NCBI GenBank assembly: GCA_033807695.1
Contig: CM066301.1
Span: forward strand, 3,410,001 to 3,474,000
Origin: Daedaleopsis sinensis
Lineage: Eukaryota > Basidiomycota > Agaricomycetes > Polyporales > Polyporaceae
Direction: 5' to 3'
Length of the DNA stretch: 64,000 nucleotides
The translations under genes were made by a program, and so were the position numbers. Of the stretch, positions 53,309-63,383 are shown one piece after another; position 1 is the stretch's first letter; each line of letters begins with the position of its first letter. A model generated the notes under the pieces. That model did no database searches and was not told where the DNA came from. It worked only from the letters and a program-made list of their open reading frames with translations.

Positions 53309-55706
53309 ATGGAATCCAACAGCTCGATAGAGAAACGGAGCGTCGAGGACGCCCAGCCCAAGCCCCATGTTGCAAGCCAGGAAGTAGACGTCGCGGCGGA
53401 GCTCGCGGCGGGCAACGACTTCGTGCTCGACCCGGAGGAGGCTGCACGCGTACGGTACGTCTTCTCCCCGCGGACGCTGGCCGGAGGGCGTGCATGACGA
53501 ATGCGAACCCACAGACGGAAGATCGACTGGCACTTGATGCCCCTCATGTGCAGTGAGTGCCCGTGCCTCGTCCCATCTGTCGCGCCCCGCTCACCACTCC
53601 TCCTTCGCCCCCTTCTCGGCAGTTCTCTACATGTGCGTGCCTGTCCGAACGCGATCGGCGGTGATGCGTCTTCTGAACTCTGCTGCGCGCGTTCCAGGAT
53701 GCAGTTCGCAGACAAGACGACCCTGGGGCAGTCCGCCGTGCTGGGCCTGCTGTGCGTCCTCCCATCTTCTGCTTCTGCCCCCTCCTGACGCAACCCAAAA
53801 ACTTTGCGCTCTCGAAACAGGAACGGGCCGAAGCACTACATCAATCAGTCCCAGTTCAATCTGCTCAACACCGTCTTCTACATCTTCTTCCTCGGCTTCG
53901 AGTGGCCCCAAAACCTGGCGCTGCAGTACCTGCCAGTCGGCAAATGGATGAGGTCCGTCTTCCGGGTGTGCGAGCGGGGTAGACGAGGGCTCATATCTCC
54001 CGTCCGGGCAGCTTCAACATCCTCATATGGTCGGTCGCGCTGCTGAGCCACGCCGCGGCGAGGAACTTTGGGCAGTTCTTCGCCTGCCGAGCGTTCCTCG
54101 GCATCTGCGAGGGAGCCATTACGCCCGGATTCATGATCGTGACGTCCATGTTCTACACGCGTCAGGAGCAGACGCAGCGGGTCGGCTACTGGTGTGAGTG
54201 TCCTCCTCGGTGCTTTCTCCGACGCCGCTGAATTGCGCGACCCGGCTGGCAGTCCTCATGAACGGAGCCGCTATCATCATGCTGGGGCTGGTCGCGTATG
54301 GGACTCTGCACATCCAACACGACGTGCTCGAGCCGTGGCAGTGGTGGGTGCGAAGACCTGCGAACCTCCATTCATGCCTGACGTGATTAAAACCGATAGG
54401 TTGATGATCATCACCGGGATTATTACGTTGGTGGTCGCGGTGGTATTCTGGTACGTTTCCGTCTGCGGCGTTGGGATTGCTTGTCGAACAGGAATGAAGG
54501 GTGTCTGGGGCGCAGGTTCTTCTTCCCAGACTCGCCTGCGAACGCGTGGTTCCTCACTGCGGAGGAGCGGGTGGTTGCGATTGAGCGGATCAAGGTGAAC
54601 CAGGCGGGGGTGGAGAACAAGCACTTCAAGAAGGAGCAGTACGTCGCGGCTGGGTGCAAACTATGTTGCACAGGCTGACGACGGTGGCAGATTCGTGGAG
54701 TGCCTGAGGGACCCGAAGACGTGGCTCTTCTTCTTCTTTGCTGCCATCTCGTGAGCTTCTCGCTGTCACCTCGGGCGGCGGTTCCCATGCTGATATTGAC
54801 GACCGTTTTTCCAGAAACGTCACAAACTCGGTGAGCCTGCCTTGATTTCGGCCACCGTTCTGACGCACTGACCACCGCTGTCCGTCTCCAGCTGAGCAAC
54901 CAGCGACAGCTCATCGTGGCCGGCTTCGGCTTTACGCCGCTCCAGACGACGCTCCTCGGCTGCGTCGACGGCGCTGTCGAGAGTGCGTCCCGTGCTGCCA
55001 GTCCACAGTGCGATCCTGACCCCCTCGCTTAGTCATCGTCATTTACTGCACCGTTACCTCCGCCACATACTGGAAGAACGGCCGAGCGTACTCGGGCGTG
55101 CTCGCGTATGCTGTCGCCATCCTCGGTGCCATCCTCGTCAACACCCTCCCGTCCGGGAACCGCGTCGGCCTCCTGTTCTCCTACTGGATCTCAAGTGAGT
55201 AACCCCCCTCTCCATCTCTCACCCCGTCTCACCATCCTCGCCCCAGTCTCCTCCATCGCCCCCTTCGTGGTCATGCTCGCCTGGGTCGGCTCGACCATCG
55301 CAGGCCACACCAAGCGCCTCACCACCAACGCGGTCGTCATGATCGGATACGCCGTGGGCAACTCCGCCGGCCCCCAATACTGGCTGAAGAAGTACCAGCC
55401 TCGGAACCACGTCCCCTGGACGATCCTCGCCGTCTGCTGGGCCGTCTCCGCCCTCATCCTCCTCGCCCTCCGCGTGTACCTCGCACGCGAGAACGCGGCG
55501 CGCGAGCAGGAGGGGCCCGATGCCCAGTACGAGGACGTGTATATCACCGAAAAAAAACAGGACGGGTCCGTCGTGGACAAGAAGGTCGACAAGGTACGTA
55601 CTCATCCGTCCCCGGCCGTGCGCGGTGCATCGCATACTGACCTCCCCTGTAGGCTTTCTTGGACCTCACGGACATCCAGAACCGCGACTTCAGATACGTG
55701 CTATAG
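53309..55706 (+). CDS. MFS transporter, Dal5-like anion:cation symporter family
   Basis: Major-facilitator permease of the allantoate/nicotinate-type group, importing small carboxylates or vitamins across the plasma membrane by proton symport. More than ten short exons join into about 500 residues. The N terminus is polar and acidic (MESNSSIEKRSVEDAQ), then RKIDWHLMPLMC opens helix 1, MQFADKTTLGQSAVLGL, NLLNTVFYIFFLGFEWPQN, LPVGKWM (the loop with the family motif), a helix ILIWSVALLSHAAARNF, FGQFFACRAFLGICEGAITP, GFMIVTSMFYTRQEQTQRVG, FFFPDSPANAWFLTAEERVV (the family's PDSP..A.FLT..E), FVECLRDPKTWLFFFFAAIS, FGFTPLQTTLLGC, TSATYWKNGR, SIAPFVVMLAWVGSTIAGHT, KRLTTNAVVMIGYAVGNSAG, then PQYWLKKYQPRN. 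It ends FLDLTDIQNRDFRYVL, a typical end for the group. Substrate unknown. Introns are very short and dense. Confidence 0.9.
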
Positions 55707-56068
55707 CACCCCCCTTCTCCGCACGAAGGGGGTGATGCTCGGTAATGTTTATGAACTGACGTCGTGACGAGATTGACGACCCCGAACGCTGCATGCCTCT
55801 GTCCGCCGTTCCATGTCGATGTCTCGGCCTATGTTATTGTACCATATATGGGATTCACGCTTAATCTCACCGGATTTATCTCAAACACCAAGGCCATATT
55901 GTGCAAACGTTTGAGAGCACTACAGGCGGCATCAATCTCCGGGACGTCCGAGCAGCTCCACGCAATCCTGCTTCCCCATATCATATGCAAAAGCATATCG
56001 TACACCGGTCGACCACTCTTCATCATCTTCCTCTTCCTCTTCCATCCCCGCCTTGCAGCAGCCCCAGC
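55707..56068. other. 3' flank; left end of a tandem duplication
   Basis: Downstream of the MFS gene (plus) and the first YCII gene (minus). From about 55869 the sequence (cggatttatctcaaacacca...) matches the stretch starting near 56870 between the two YCII genes, marking the left edge of the duplicated block. No gene seen. Confidence 0.55.
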
Positions 56069-56533
56069 CTAAGCTAGAAGAGCTTCGAGCTTGGGCGCCA
56101 CCCACGGCGTGATCACCGTCTTCTCCTTGTCCCACTGCAGGCAGACCCCCGCACGTCAGCGTCAGCATCAGCGGGCCCGCACACACACGCAGACGCACCA
56201 CGTTCCCCGTCCAGTACACGTCCGCCTCGACCATCGCCTTCGCCTCTGCGTACGTGCCCGCCTCGTAGATGATGAGCGAGCCCGCCATCTTCCTCGGCGC
56301 GTCGGGCGTGTCGAGCGCCTCGTTCGGGGCGAGCATCGCCCCGCCGATCTCTGCCCGTGCGTCTCAGTGTCAGTGCCAGCTTTATGTGTGCCCGAGGGAG
56401 AGGGCGGGAGTCAGGACGGACTCAGCGCGGAGTTCTTCGCGGCGTTCGCTCGGTGCGCCTCGCGCACGGCGAGCCGCCGCTCGATCGCCGCGTCGTCGGT
56501 GTAGTCGGGCGCGAAGAGGGCAAAGTAGGGCAT
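56069..56533 (-). CDS. YCII-domain protein, copy 1
   Basis: Small protein (about 100 residues) of the YCII-related superfamily, a dimeric alpha-beta ferredoxin-like fold found in stand-alone hydrolase- or dehalogenase-like proteins of unclear substrate. Three exons: MPYFALFAPDYTDDAAIERR and LAVREAHRANAAKNSAL; then IGGAMLAPNEALDTPDAP, RKMAGSLIIYEAGTYAEAKA, MVEADVYWTGNV; then WDKEKTVITPWVAPKLEALL. The pattern APD..D....R...R..H, GGA.L, GS..I.EA.....A......D.Y...G....V....W is that of YCII proteins. Introns at about 56423-56356 and 56211-56142. A paralogue lies 972 bases to the right on the same strand, differing at a few positions (ALFAPDY/AVYAPDY, NSAL/NPAL, APNEA/SPNEA) and in the C-terminal end (PKLEALLA here, PKPL there). 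Confidence 0.88.
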
Positions 56534-56822
56534 TTTCTTCGAATTCAGATAGGGGTGGAGAGCAGGTTCACTGGTGAGCTGGGGGCACAGAGGGCTGCGG
56601 TCGGTTCCTCTTATACGCGGATTGCGCCTGTGGGCGGACCGCAAGGACGAGCACCCTGGGGGGAGAGATTAGATAGACGCGCGTGGCGGCCCGGAGACGG
56701 CCGGCTTAGTGAGTGCTTAGTAAGCGCCAGCACTCGCCGACCTCAAGTCCGAGTCCGAGTCCGAGCTCGAGGCCAAGTTGCACGATGCACGATCCACAAT
56801 TGCAATAAGTTGAATGACCACG
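56534..56822. promoter_or_regulatory. Promoter of YCII copy 1 (duplicated divergent promoter)
   Basis: Corresponds to the divergent YCII/ISA2 promoter at 57513-57791 and retains the leader and the first codons of the ISA2-like gene at its right end. Now it should drive only the YCII gene. Confidence 0.5.
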
Positions 56823-56903
56823 ATGCACGCCGCGTCCGCGACCTACCTCTTTCGACAATTCATCGTCTCCCCGGATTTATCTCAGACACCATGGCCACAA
56901 TGA
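56823..56903 (+). pseudogene. Truncated start of the ISA2-like gene
   Basis: An ATG at 56823 opens a 26-codon frame beginning MHAASATYLFRQFIVSP, which matches the first 17 codons of the intact gene at 57792 (MHASSPTYLLRQFIVAP) at 13 positions. The leader just before it (ccacgatgcacgcc) is also shared. After the CCCCGG at about 56870 the sequence stops matching the ISA2-like gene and instead matches the 3' flank of the duplicated block, and a stop follows at 56901. This is the breakpoint of a tandem duplication, not a gene. Confidence 0.85.
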
Positions 56904-57040
56904 TGTGCATACGGGATTTGAGCTAGCACCTTCACGCAATCCTGCTTCCCCACATCATACGCAAAAGCAATATCGTACACCGATCGAGCTCGAGCACTCA
57001 TCTTCTTCCCATCCCCGCTTTGCAGCATCCCTCGCCTGAG

Positions 57041-57512
57041 CTAGAGCGGCTTGGGCGACACCCACGGCGTGATCACCGTCTTCTCCTTGTCCCACTGTAT
57101 TGTGCAAACAGACCCCCATCAGCGACCGCGCCCGCACACACCCGCAGACGCAGACGCAGACGCAGACGCACCACGTTCCCCGTCCAGTACACGTCCGCCT
57201 CGACCATCGCCTTCGCCTCTGCGTACGCGCCCGCCTCGTATATGATGAGCGAGCCCGCCATCTTCCTCGGCGCGTCGGGCGTGTCGAGCGCCTCGTTCGG
57301 GGAGAGCATCGCCCCGCCGATCTCTGCCCGTGCGTCTCAGTACTCAGTACTCAGCCCTGTGTGTGCCTCCTGCAGCGGGGAGGGAGAGGGCGGAACGGAC
57401 TCAGCGCGGGGTTCTTCGCGGCGTTGGCGAGGTGCGCCTCGCGCACGGCGAGCCGCCGCTCGATCGCCGCGTCGTCGGTGTAGTCGGGGGCGTAGACAGC
57501 AAAGTAGGGCAT
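57041..57512 (-). CDS. YCII-domain protein, copy 2
   Basis: Paralogue of the gene at 56069 with the same three-exon structure: MPYFAVYAPDYTDDAAIERR, LAVREAHLANAAKNPAL; IGGAMLSPNEALDTPDAP, the same GSLIIYEAGAYAEAKAMVEA, DVYWTGNV; WDKEKTVITPWVSPKPL. The intron in front of the last exon contains a (CAGACG)n-type short repeat on the plus strand near 57145-57170. The last four residues of copy 1 are missing because of an earlier stop. It is divergent from the ISA2-like gene with 279 bases between. Function as for copy 1: a small YCII-fold enzyme of unknown substrate. Confidence 0.88.
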
Positions 57513-57791
57513 CTTGTTCAGTAGGGGGCAGGCAGGAGGATCTCAGGTGAGCTGGGGCCAGGAAGCTTGAAGGGCTCTCATCGGTGCCTCTTATACTGAT
57601 GTGGATTGCGCCCTTGGCCAAGCGGACCGACGCAGGAGGGTACATAAGATTAGATAGACGCGTGCATGTACGGCGCGGTGTACAAGCGCCCGGTGTACTT
57701 GAGGACGGGGGCTTGGCTGGGCTTGGTAAGCGCGAGCACTCTGAGTCCCGACCTCTGAGGAGCTCGAGCTCCTTGCACAACGACGTCCACG
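57513..57791. promoter_or_regulatory. Divergent promoter, YCII copy 2 / ISA2-like
   Basis: 279 bases separate two divergent start codons. Its counterpart at 56534-56822 has drifted but keeps several blocks, notably around the ISA2-like leader. A bidirectional promoter is likely but not shown. Confidence 0.5.
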
Positions 57792-58796
57792 ATGCACGCC
57801 TCGTCCCCGACCTACCTCCTCCGACAATTCATCGTCGCCCCTCGACGGTGCACACTCCCCGACTACCCCAGGCGGCTGTCGACGCTCATTGCCTCCCCCT
57901 CGCCTGCCTCCCGTCGTCCCGTCTCCGTCTCTACCACCGCATCCCCTCGAAGACCTCCCGCCCTTGAGCTCTCCCGGATCACAACAGCACGAGCACCGAC
58001 ATCACGCATCCGGGACCGCCGGCTGCTCTCCGCGTCCGCGCCCGCACGCGCGGCCGTGGCGCAAAAGCCGAAGACACACACCGCCGAGCTCGTCGCGTAC
58101 CCCACGGTCCGCGAGCAGGAAACAGAGGAGGACGAGGACGAGCCCGAGGTAGAGCTTCTGGGCCCGGGCGAGGCGGTGCTGGGGATGACGGACAGGGCCG
58201 CTGAGGTGCGTGTCTGCGCGACGCGTCGTGCTGCAGAGCGGAGAGATGCTCATCGGGGCTGGGGGTTCGGTGTGGACTTGCACTGGGCGGTTCGGGTGAA
58301 CAGCAGCTGCGTGCGATCGCACAGCGCGAGCGGACCCCGGGCTCGGGGCTGCGCGTCGCGGTCGAGAGCGGCGGGTGCCACGGGTACCAGTACAAGATGG
58401 AGCTCGCGGCGGAGCCCGCGGCGGACGACTAGTGCGTATCCTACTTCGACTACGCGCTCTCGGACACGCTCGATGCTTGCTGACCCGTGGCGCTCACTCT
58501 GTCGCTCCAGCCACTTCTCCCACCCGCGCATCAAGCCGTCGAACATATACGTCGACGCGGTCTCGATGACGCTCCTCAAGGGGTCGTCGATCGACTTCGC
58601 GACAGAGCTGATAGGGAGCAGCTTCCGCGTTTTGGAAAATCCGCAGGTGCGTGAGGGACCGGCGCGGCGCGTCGTCTTCGTCTTCGTGTCTGTGTTTTTT
58701 TGCATCCATGCGGTCGCTGACTTCTGGTCTTCTGGTGCGCAGGCAAAGGGGAGCGGGTGTGGCTGCGGTGTCAGCTGGGAGCTCAAGGAGCTCTGA
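57792..58796 (+). CDS. ISA2: A-type iron-sulfur assembly protein, ISA2-like
   Basis: Mitochondrial A-type scaffold/carrier needed for 4Fe-4S cluster assembly with Isa1 and Iba57. The N terminus (MHASSPTYLLRQFIVAPRRC, then SRITTARAPTSRIRDRRLLS) is long, Arg/Ser-rich and free of acids, as a mitochondrial presequence, and is followed by an acidic linker (VREQETEEDEDEPEVELLGP). The A-type domain reads QLRAIAQRERTPGSGLRVAV, ESGGCHGYQYKMEL, then HPRIKPSNIYVDAVSMTLLK, GSSIDFATELIGSSFRVLEN and GSGCGCGVSWEL. The three cluster-ligand cysteines (one in GGCHG, two in CGCG) are all present. Three introns: about 58207-58302, 58432-58510 and 58646-58741. Ends ELKEL. Isa1-type proteins also share this core, so the ISA2 label rests on the extended middle (the KPSNIYVDAVSMTLLKG version) and is moderately sure. 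Confidence 0.88.
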   Translation: MHASSPTYLLRQFIVAPRRCTLPDYPRRLSTLIASPSPASRRPVSVSTTASPRRPPALELSRITTARAPTSRIRDRRLLSASAPARAAVAQKPKTHTAELVAYPTVREQETEEDEDEPEVELLGPGEAVLGMTDRAAEVRVCATRRAAERRDAHRGWGFGVDLHWAVRVNSSCVRSHSASGPRARGCASRSRAAGATGTSTRWSSRRSPRRTTSAYPTSTTRSRTRSMLADPWRSLCRSSHFSHPRIKPSNIYVDAVSMTLLKGSSIDFATELIGSSFRVLENPQVREGPARRVVFVFVSVFFCIHAVADFWSSGAQAKGSGCGCGVSWELKEL

Positions 58797-58974
58797 GCGT
58801 GGACTTCGCGCTGCCGGGACGATCTGCCGTTGCGCTACGCATACGTGTACTAACATGCATAATGACCACCCCTCTTGGTGCCCGCGGAGCTCTACTGGTT
58901 GTCACCAGCCTTATTTCTGCAGTGGATTGGAAGGAGGTGAGTGTCTACTAGCCCATAAAACTATTGACTCAGAA
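58797..58974. other. Spacer before the dehydrogenase relic
   Basis: 3' flank of the ISA2-like gene; no feature seen. Confidence 0.5.
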
Positions 58975-59700
58975 CGAGGAGAAAGCTACTGGCAAAGTAC
59001 ATCCCTCCACTTCTCGACGACGCTAGAATGGTTAAATATTTCGCTTAGCGCGAAACTATCTATGTCTGGAGAAAGACCCGGGGGCATTCTTGGCTGCGAT
59101 TTCTCCGTGACCGGAGTCAAGGCAGGCAAGTGCGTGTCTATTCCAAAAGTAGACGGCTACCGTACGCCGCAAGATTTGTGCGTGGTTCTATGCTTACCCA
59201 GACATGGGCACGTTCGCCGGAGGCCGATTTCATGTGAGTTGTTCACGAGAACCTATCCGTGCGCCTGCCAGCTGGCCGTGCGTGCCTCCCTCGCCTTGAG
59301 ATTGCTGCTGCTCTTAGAACTTGAAGTGGTGCACTATCGCCGTGAAGAAGCTCCAGAAAATCCGAACGCTCTCGCCCGAGCCAGGTATTGCGAACAGGAC
59401 GGATGTCAATCCGGACGTGAGTGTCCATTGCCCCGAGCCCCGACTCGACCCAATCGACCGCATAATACGCACTCACAGGCTTCACAGAGATGCTATCTAC
59501 ACCGCGGTCGTGCATGCATTCCCTTCTGGGCACAACCAGCATTACGGTATACCAAAGAAAGGCCCAGTTATGAAGCTCGTGCAGGAAGATGTATTAGGAG
59601 GCGGTCATGCTGTGCTGCGCCTCGGAGTGATTTGCAGTACCTGCGTGAGGCAAGGTCGGCGCGAAGAAACATAAAGAAGTGCAGATGAGCGTCGCGTCGG
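58975..59700 (+). pseudogene. Decayed zinc-type dehydrogenase, relic 1
   Basis: Pieces of the MDR dehydrogenase family are recognisable but broken: RPGGILGCDFSVTGVKAGKC (about 59075-59134), matching the intact gene's VPGSVVGCDFSGVVAKVGKN; then IPKVDGYRTPQDLCVVLC, matching TPKVGDHVAGF with a deletion; and later the spliced-out remains around 59340-59410 with ENPNALARARYCEQD. No single frame spans it and the first exons are missing. A similar relic lies at 62290-62880 and shares its specific changes and deletions, so both copies were already decayed when the unit was duplicated or decayed together. Confidence 0.75.
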
Positions 59701-60225
59701 AAATACAAAGTATATAAATATAGGTGCGGCGTGGTCATACGTCACTTGCATATATTCAACTCCTCATCGTTGATTACGTCGACACCAGGGTTAGCTGATA
59801 AGCCTCCGGATATTCGGTACTATACGTATCGCATCTCCTGACCGCAGGATGCAGTGCTACTCTCTCTCATAGCCTCCGCTCAGGGGCGGCGGCCTGTGGG
59901 CTTCGGGCTTCGGGCTGCGGCCAAGTGGCCCTCCACCTGTATGACCGGCGCTTTGTCACCGATTTGCGAGCAAGTTGCTGCTTCGAGGGTTGCGAATTCG
60001 AAGGTACTCTAGTATCCTCAAGTTCTAGTTACCCTCTGCCAGGCTTACGCAGCGCATGAATAAGCAATAAGGTGGTAGGATGATGCTGATACACGATGAC
60101 CCCCTTTCGAGCGGATGGAGCGTGGCCGGCCTATATAGGACCCTCCGAACCTCAGGTTCTTCACGTTGCAGTCTCTCCCATCGACATATTATCTCCACGC
60201 AGCCTCCACACATCCGTCTCCAGAG
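59701..60225. promoter_or_regulatory. Upstream region of dehydrogenase 1
   Basis: No gene seen. A TATA box (tatatag) at 60132-60138 lies about 90 bases before the ATG at 60226. Blocks near 59885 (GGGGCGGCGGCCT) and 59950 (GCGCTTTGTCACCGATTTGC) recur before dehydrogenase 2 near 63015 and 63097, showing that the promoter was copied with the gene. Confidence 0.6.
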
Positions 60226-61605
60226 ATGTCTTTCACCGTTCCCCAGACCATGAAGGCAGTGGTAATAGAAGCGGTGAGCATCTGGCATTATGACCGTGGA
60301 CGGTATCGGATCACTACGATCTCGATCTCATTTCCGTCGGTCTCATATACAGGGTCACCGGGTTTCTATCAAGGACCACCCCGTTCCACCTCTCGAGGAC
60401 AACGACATTCTCATTAAGACGATTGCTGTTGCTCAAAACCCGACTGATTGGAAGCGTGTGTATCCCCGTTTCCTGTACGCGCGTCCGTATAGCTGTCTAA
60501 CTTGTTCGCAGATGTTGATTACCTCGGTGTGCCCGGGAGCGTTGTTGGCTGCGATTTCTCCGGTGTCGTAGCCAAGGTCGGTAAGAACGTGTCTACGCCC
60601 AAGGTGGGCGACCACGTCGCCGGCTTCGTGCACGGCGCGCAGTTCCCGGACGAGGGCGCGTTCGCCGAGTACGTGAAGACCCCGGCGGAGCTCGTGTGTG
60701 TCGTTCCCGAGAACACGCTCAGTCACGACGAGGCTGCGACAATTAGCTGCGGGTGAGTTCTAGTATCTCTCCGCGGCTGGGTATGCGTTGGTGCTGATCG
60801 ACTATTTATCCAGGGTTTGGACTGCCGTGCAGGCGTTATACCACCCGACTCGCCTTGGGCTTGTCGAGCCTCTCGCGAAGGTTTCTGGGAACGAGTGGAT
60901 CCTTGTGTACGGAGGAAGCTGTAAGATTTATCATCCTTGCTATTTTGTGGATGGCACTCACCCACGGCTGGCGTTCATCGACATCAGCTGCCGTTGGCCA
61001 GTGCGTAATCCAACTTGCCGCGCTCTCTGGCTATAAAGTCGTTGCAACCGCGTCGCCGCGCAACTTTGACTTCGTCAAGTCCCTCGGCGCGACGGAGGTC
61101 TTCGACTACAAGGACCCAGAAGTGGTGTCAAAGATCAAGAAGGCGACTGGAGACTCTATCACCAAGGCAGTAGATGCCATCTCCGAAAAGTCGTCCCAGG
61201 GGATCACCGCCGAGGCGCTCTCCCCCAAAGGTGGAGAAGTGATCCTCGTCCTCGGCCCGGCTCCTGATGCCACGAGCAGGACGGACGTCAAGTTCAAGCG
61301 TGAGTGTGCTGTACATACACTCGTACTCCAAGCAGAGATGCTGAACCACCATCGCAGCTACCTTGATCTACACTGCACTTGGCCGCGCATTCGCGTTTGG
61401 GAGCGGCGCGGAATACCCCGTCTCCGATGAGGACCGCGCACACATGGCCGCGTTCCTCAAGAAAATGCCGAAACTTATACAGGACGGCGCGATCAAGCCG
61501 CTTCCGATCAAGTTCTGGGAAGGCGGCCTTGCTGCAGTCCCCGATGGGCTGCAGTACATGCGCGAGGGCAAGGTCAGCGCAGAGAAGATTGTCTACCGGG
61601 TGTAG
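60226..61605 (+). CDS. Zinc-binding-type (MDR) dehydrogenase / enoyl reductase-like, copy 1
   Basis: NAD(P)-dependent oxidoreductase of the medium-chain dehydrogenase/reductase superfamily, enoyl-reductase/toxD-like branch. The first exon (60226-60273) gives MSFTVPQTMKAVVIEA; then GHRVSIKDHPVPPLEDNDIL and IKTIAVAQNPTDWKHVD, YLGVPGSVVGCDFSGVVAKV, STPKVGDHVAGFVHGAQFPD, GAFAEYVKTPAELVCVVPEN, then WTAVQALYHPTRLGL, ILVYGGS...SAVGQCVIQLAALSGY (the NAD(P) loop, split by an intron), VVATASPRNFDFVKSLGATE, VFDYKDPEVVSKI, AVDAIS, and a C-terminal LPIKFWEGGLAAVPDGLQYM, EGKVSAEKIVYRV. About 350 residues. The catalytic zinc ligands of classical alcohol dehydrogenases are absent, which is normal in this branch. 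A second, nearly identical copy starts at 63384. Confidence 0.9.
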
Positions 61606-62289
61606 GTTCAATGGGCTTGAGGGGCCTGAGGGGTGGACTCGCAGACCGAGAGACTTTGTAGAAGTATGTGTGTTCGCATCATTGACCAGCATACATTCAC
61701 CATTGACAATTCTGTGTCACCTGATAGCAAAAGTATACCTGCTACACTTCCTATTTAGGAACAGGAGATACTTATGTATTACTTGTGAATGCTTTGGAAC
61801 CTTGGTGAGAACTCGGATTTATCGAGGCCGAACACGCCGCACCTGAGACCAGGGCCGTAACACCAATTACGCGCATGAAGTAGCCACTCTCTGCTTGCGA
61901 TCAGAATGCACCAACCAGTGTCCCGCAGCTGGCTCCGTAAGCTATAGATGAGTACAGAAGTCATTGACTTCCTTGCGGGCTCACTTCTAGCATCTAGGTG
62001 ACGATATGCGACGTCGTGTGACTTAATCATCATAGCAGATTGAACATGATGAGTTCTTACTAGCCTATCCACAGACCTCGAGCGTGAAGGCGAAACCTAC
62101 GAGCGACGTGTACGACACCCTCAATCACGCAGAGCTTTGTGTGTACGTCTTCAGGAAAGTGCTGAGATTGAAACGTGTCGGTACAAAGGAAGAAGCCTCA
62201 CCATATTCTCCATCCAATATTGGCTAGGTGGGGTCACCGTGTGTTCCTCAAGGATCACTTTGTCCCGCCCCTCGAGGCGATCGGATGAC
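61606..62289. other. Intergenic, no gene seen
   Basis: 684 bases after dehydrogenase 1. Short frames only; the last part leads into relic 2. Confidence 0.5.
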
Positions 62290-62880
62290 GTTCTCGGTTG
62301 CCAAAATCCTCCAGATTAGCGAAGTACATGCCTCCACTCCTCGACGTCACCAGCAGTAGGACTGATATTCCTCTTAGCACAAGCCTGTCAATGCCTGTGG
62401 AAGACCCGGAGGCATCTTTGGCTGCGATTTCTCTGGGACCGTATCCAAGGCGGGCAAGTGCGTAGTGTCCGCTCTAAAAGAGGGCGACCACCGTACGCCG
62501 CAGGAATTGTGCATTGTTCCCGAGAACATATCCGTGCGCTTATAGCTCACCGTGTGTCACTGTGTGCCTCCCTCGCCTTTAGGTCGCTGCTACCGAGGTG
62601 CGGAAGTCAGTCACGCCGTCCGACAGCTTCGCCGCGCACCTTCGACTCGTCAAACCTCTCGGGCCGACAGAGGCGCACATGTCCAGAAGGGGCACGATCG
62701 CCGTAAGGGAGCTTTAGAAAATTCAAGTGGTAGAGGCGCTCTCGCCCGAGCTGGATACCGCAGGATACCGCGCGAACATGGTGGAGGTTGGTGAGAAGGA
62801 GATCACCTATCGGGTACAAGTCAGCAACATGAAGAGTATGAGTATGCAGATGGATGTCGCGTCGGAGGTCCGGCGACGTC
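62290..62880 (+). pseudogene. Decayed zinc-type dehydrogenase, relic 2
   Basis: Shares with relic 1 the lead-in (agtacatgcctccactcctc), RPGGIFGCDFSGTVSKAGKC (about 62408-62460), then GDHRTPQELCIVPENISVRL followed by a stop; further on SPRTFDSSNLSG, out of frame with LVKPLGPTEAH, corresponds to the intact gene's SPRNFDFVKSLGATE, so a frameshift splits it; then VEALSPELDTAGYRANMVEV. Exon 1 and part of the coenzyme domain are missing. It cannot make a working enzyme. It lies about 3.3 kb from relic 1, the same distance as between the intact copies, plus about 170 bases. Confidence 0.78.
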
Positions 62881-63383
62881 AAGATATCCGGCAGTATCAT
62901 AACATACCGTATTTCCTGTGGGTGCACTATCACCCTCAGCTGGGGCGACGTTGTCTCCCCTATGCAGACGATGTACAGGTTACATCATTGAACGGGAGAA
63001 GGACGGACCTGCCATAGGGGCGGCGGCCTCTGAAATCTGGGCTTCGGCTCATTCCCTGATCCACTTCGAATTCTGAGGGTCACACTACTAGATCGACGCG
63101 CTTTGTCAGCGATTTGCTCGCGAGTCCGAGCTCAGCCTTTGCCTTGTGCTTGCGTGTAAGGGCGACGCAGTAAGTATGCTCTTGGCCAGGATTACTCAGC
63201 CTATGCGTAGCTATGCAAAAGGCCCGATGCTGACGATTGTGGGATGTCGCAGATGGAGCATGACGCGGACTCGGAAGGTATATATACCGTCGTCTCCAGA
63301 ATCTTCTCAATTTCACCATCCTCTCCCGCCGACAGATCTACCACACTCCTATCCACTCAGCCTTTACACATCCATCTCCCAGC
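62881..63383. promoter_or_regulatory. Upstream region of dehydrogenase 2
   Basis: No gene. A TATA-like box (tatatatacc) near 63279-63288 lies about 100 bases before the ATG at 63384, the same spacing as before copy 1, and the upstream GGGGCGGCGGCCT and GCGCTTTGTCAGCGATTTGC blocks match copy 1's region. Confidence 0.6.

Noticed and set aside
58975..59700. Relic 1 as a working dehydrogenase gene
   Set aside because: First exons are absent, the frame is broken, and it shares defects with relic 2.
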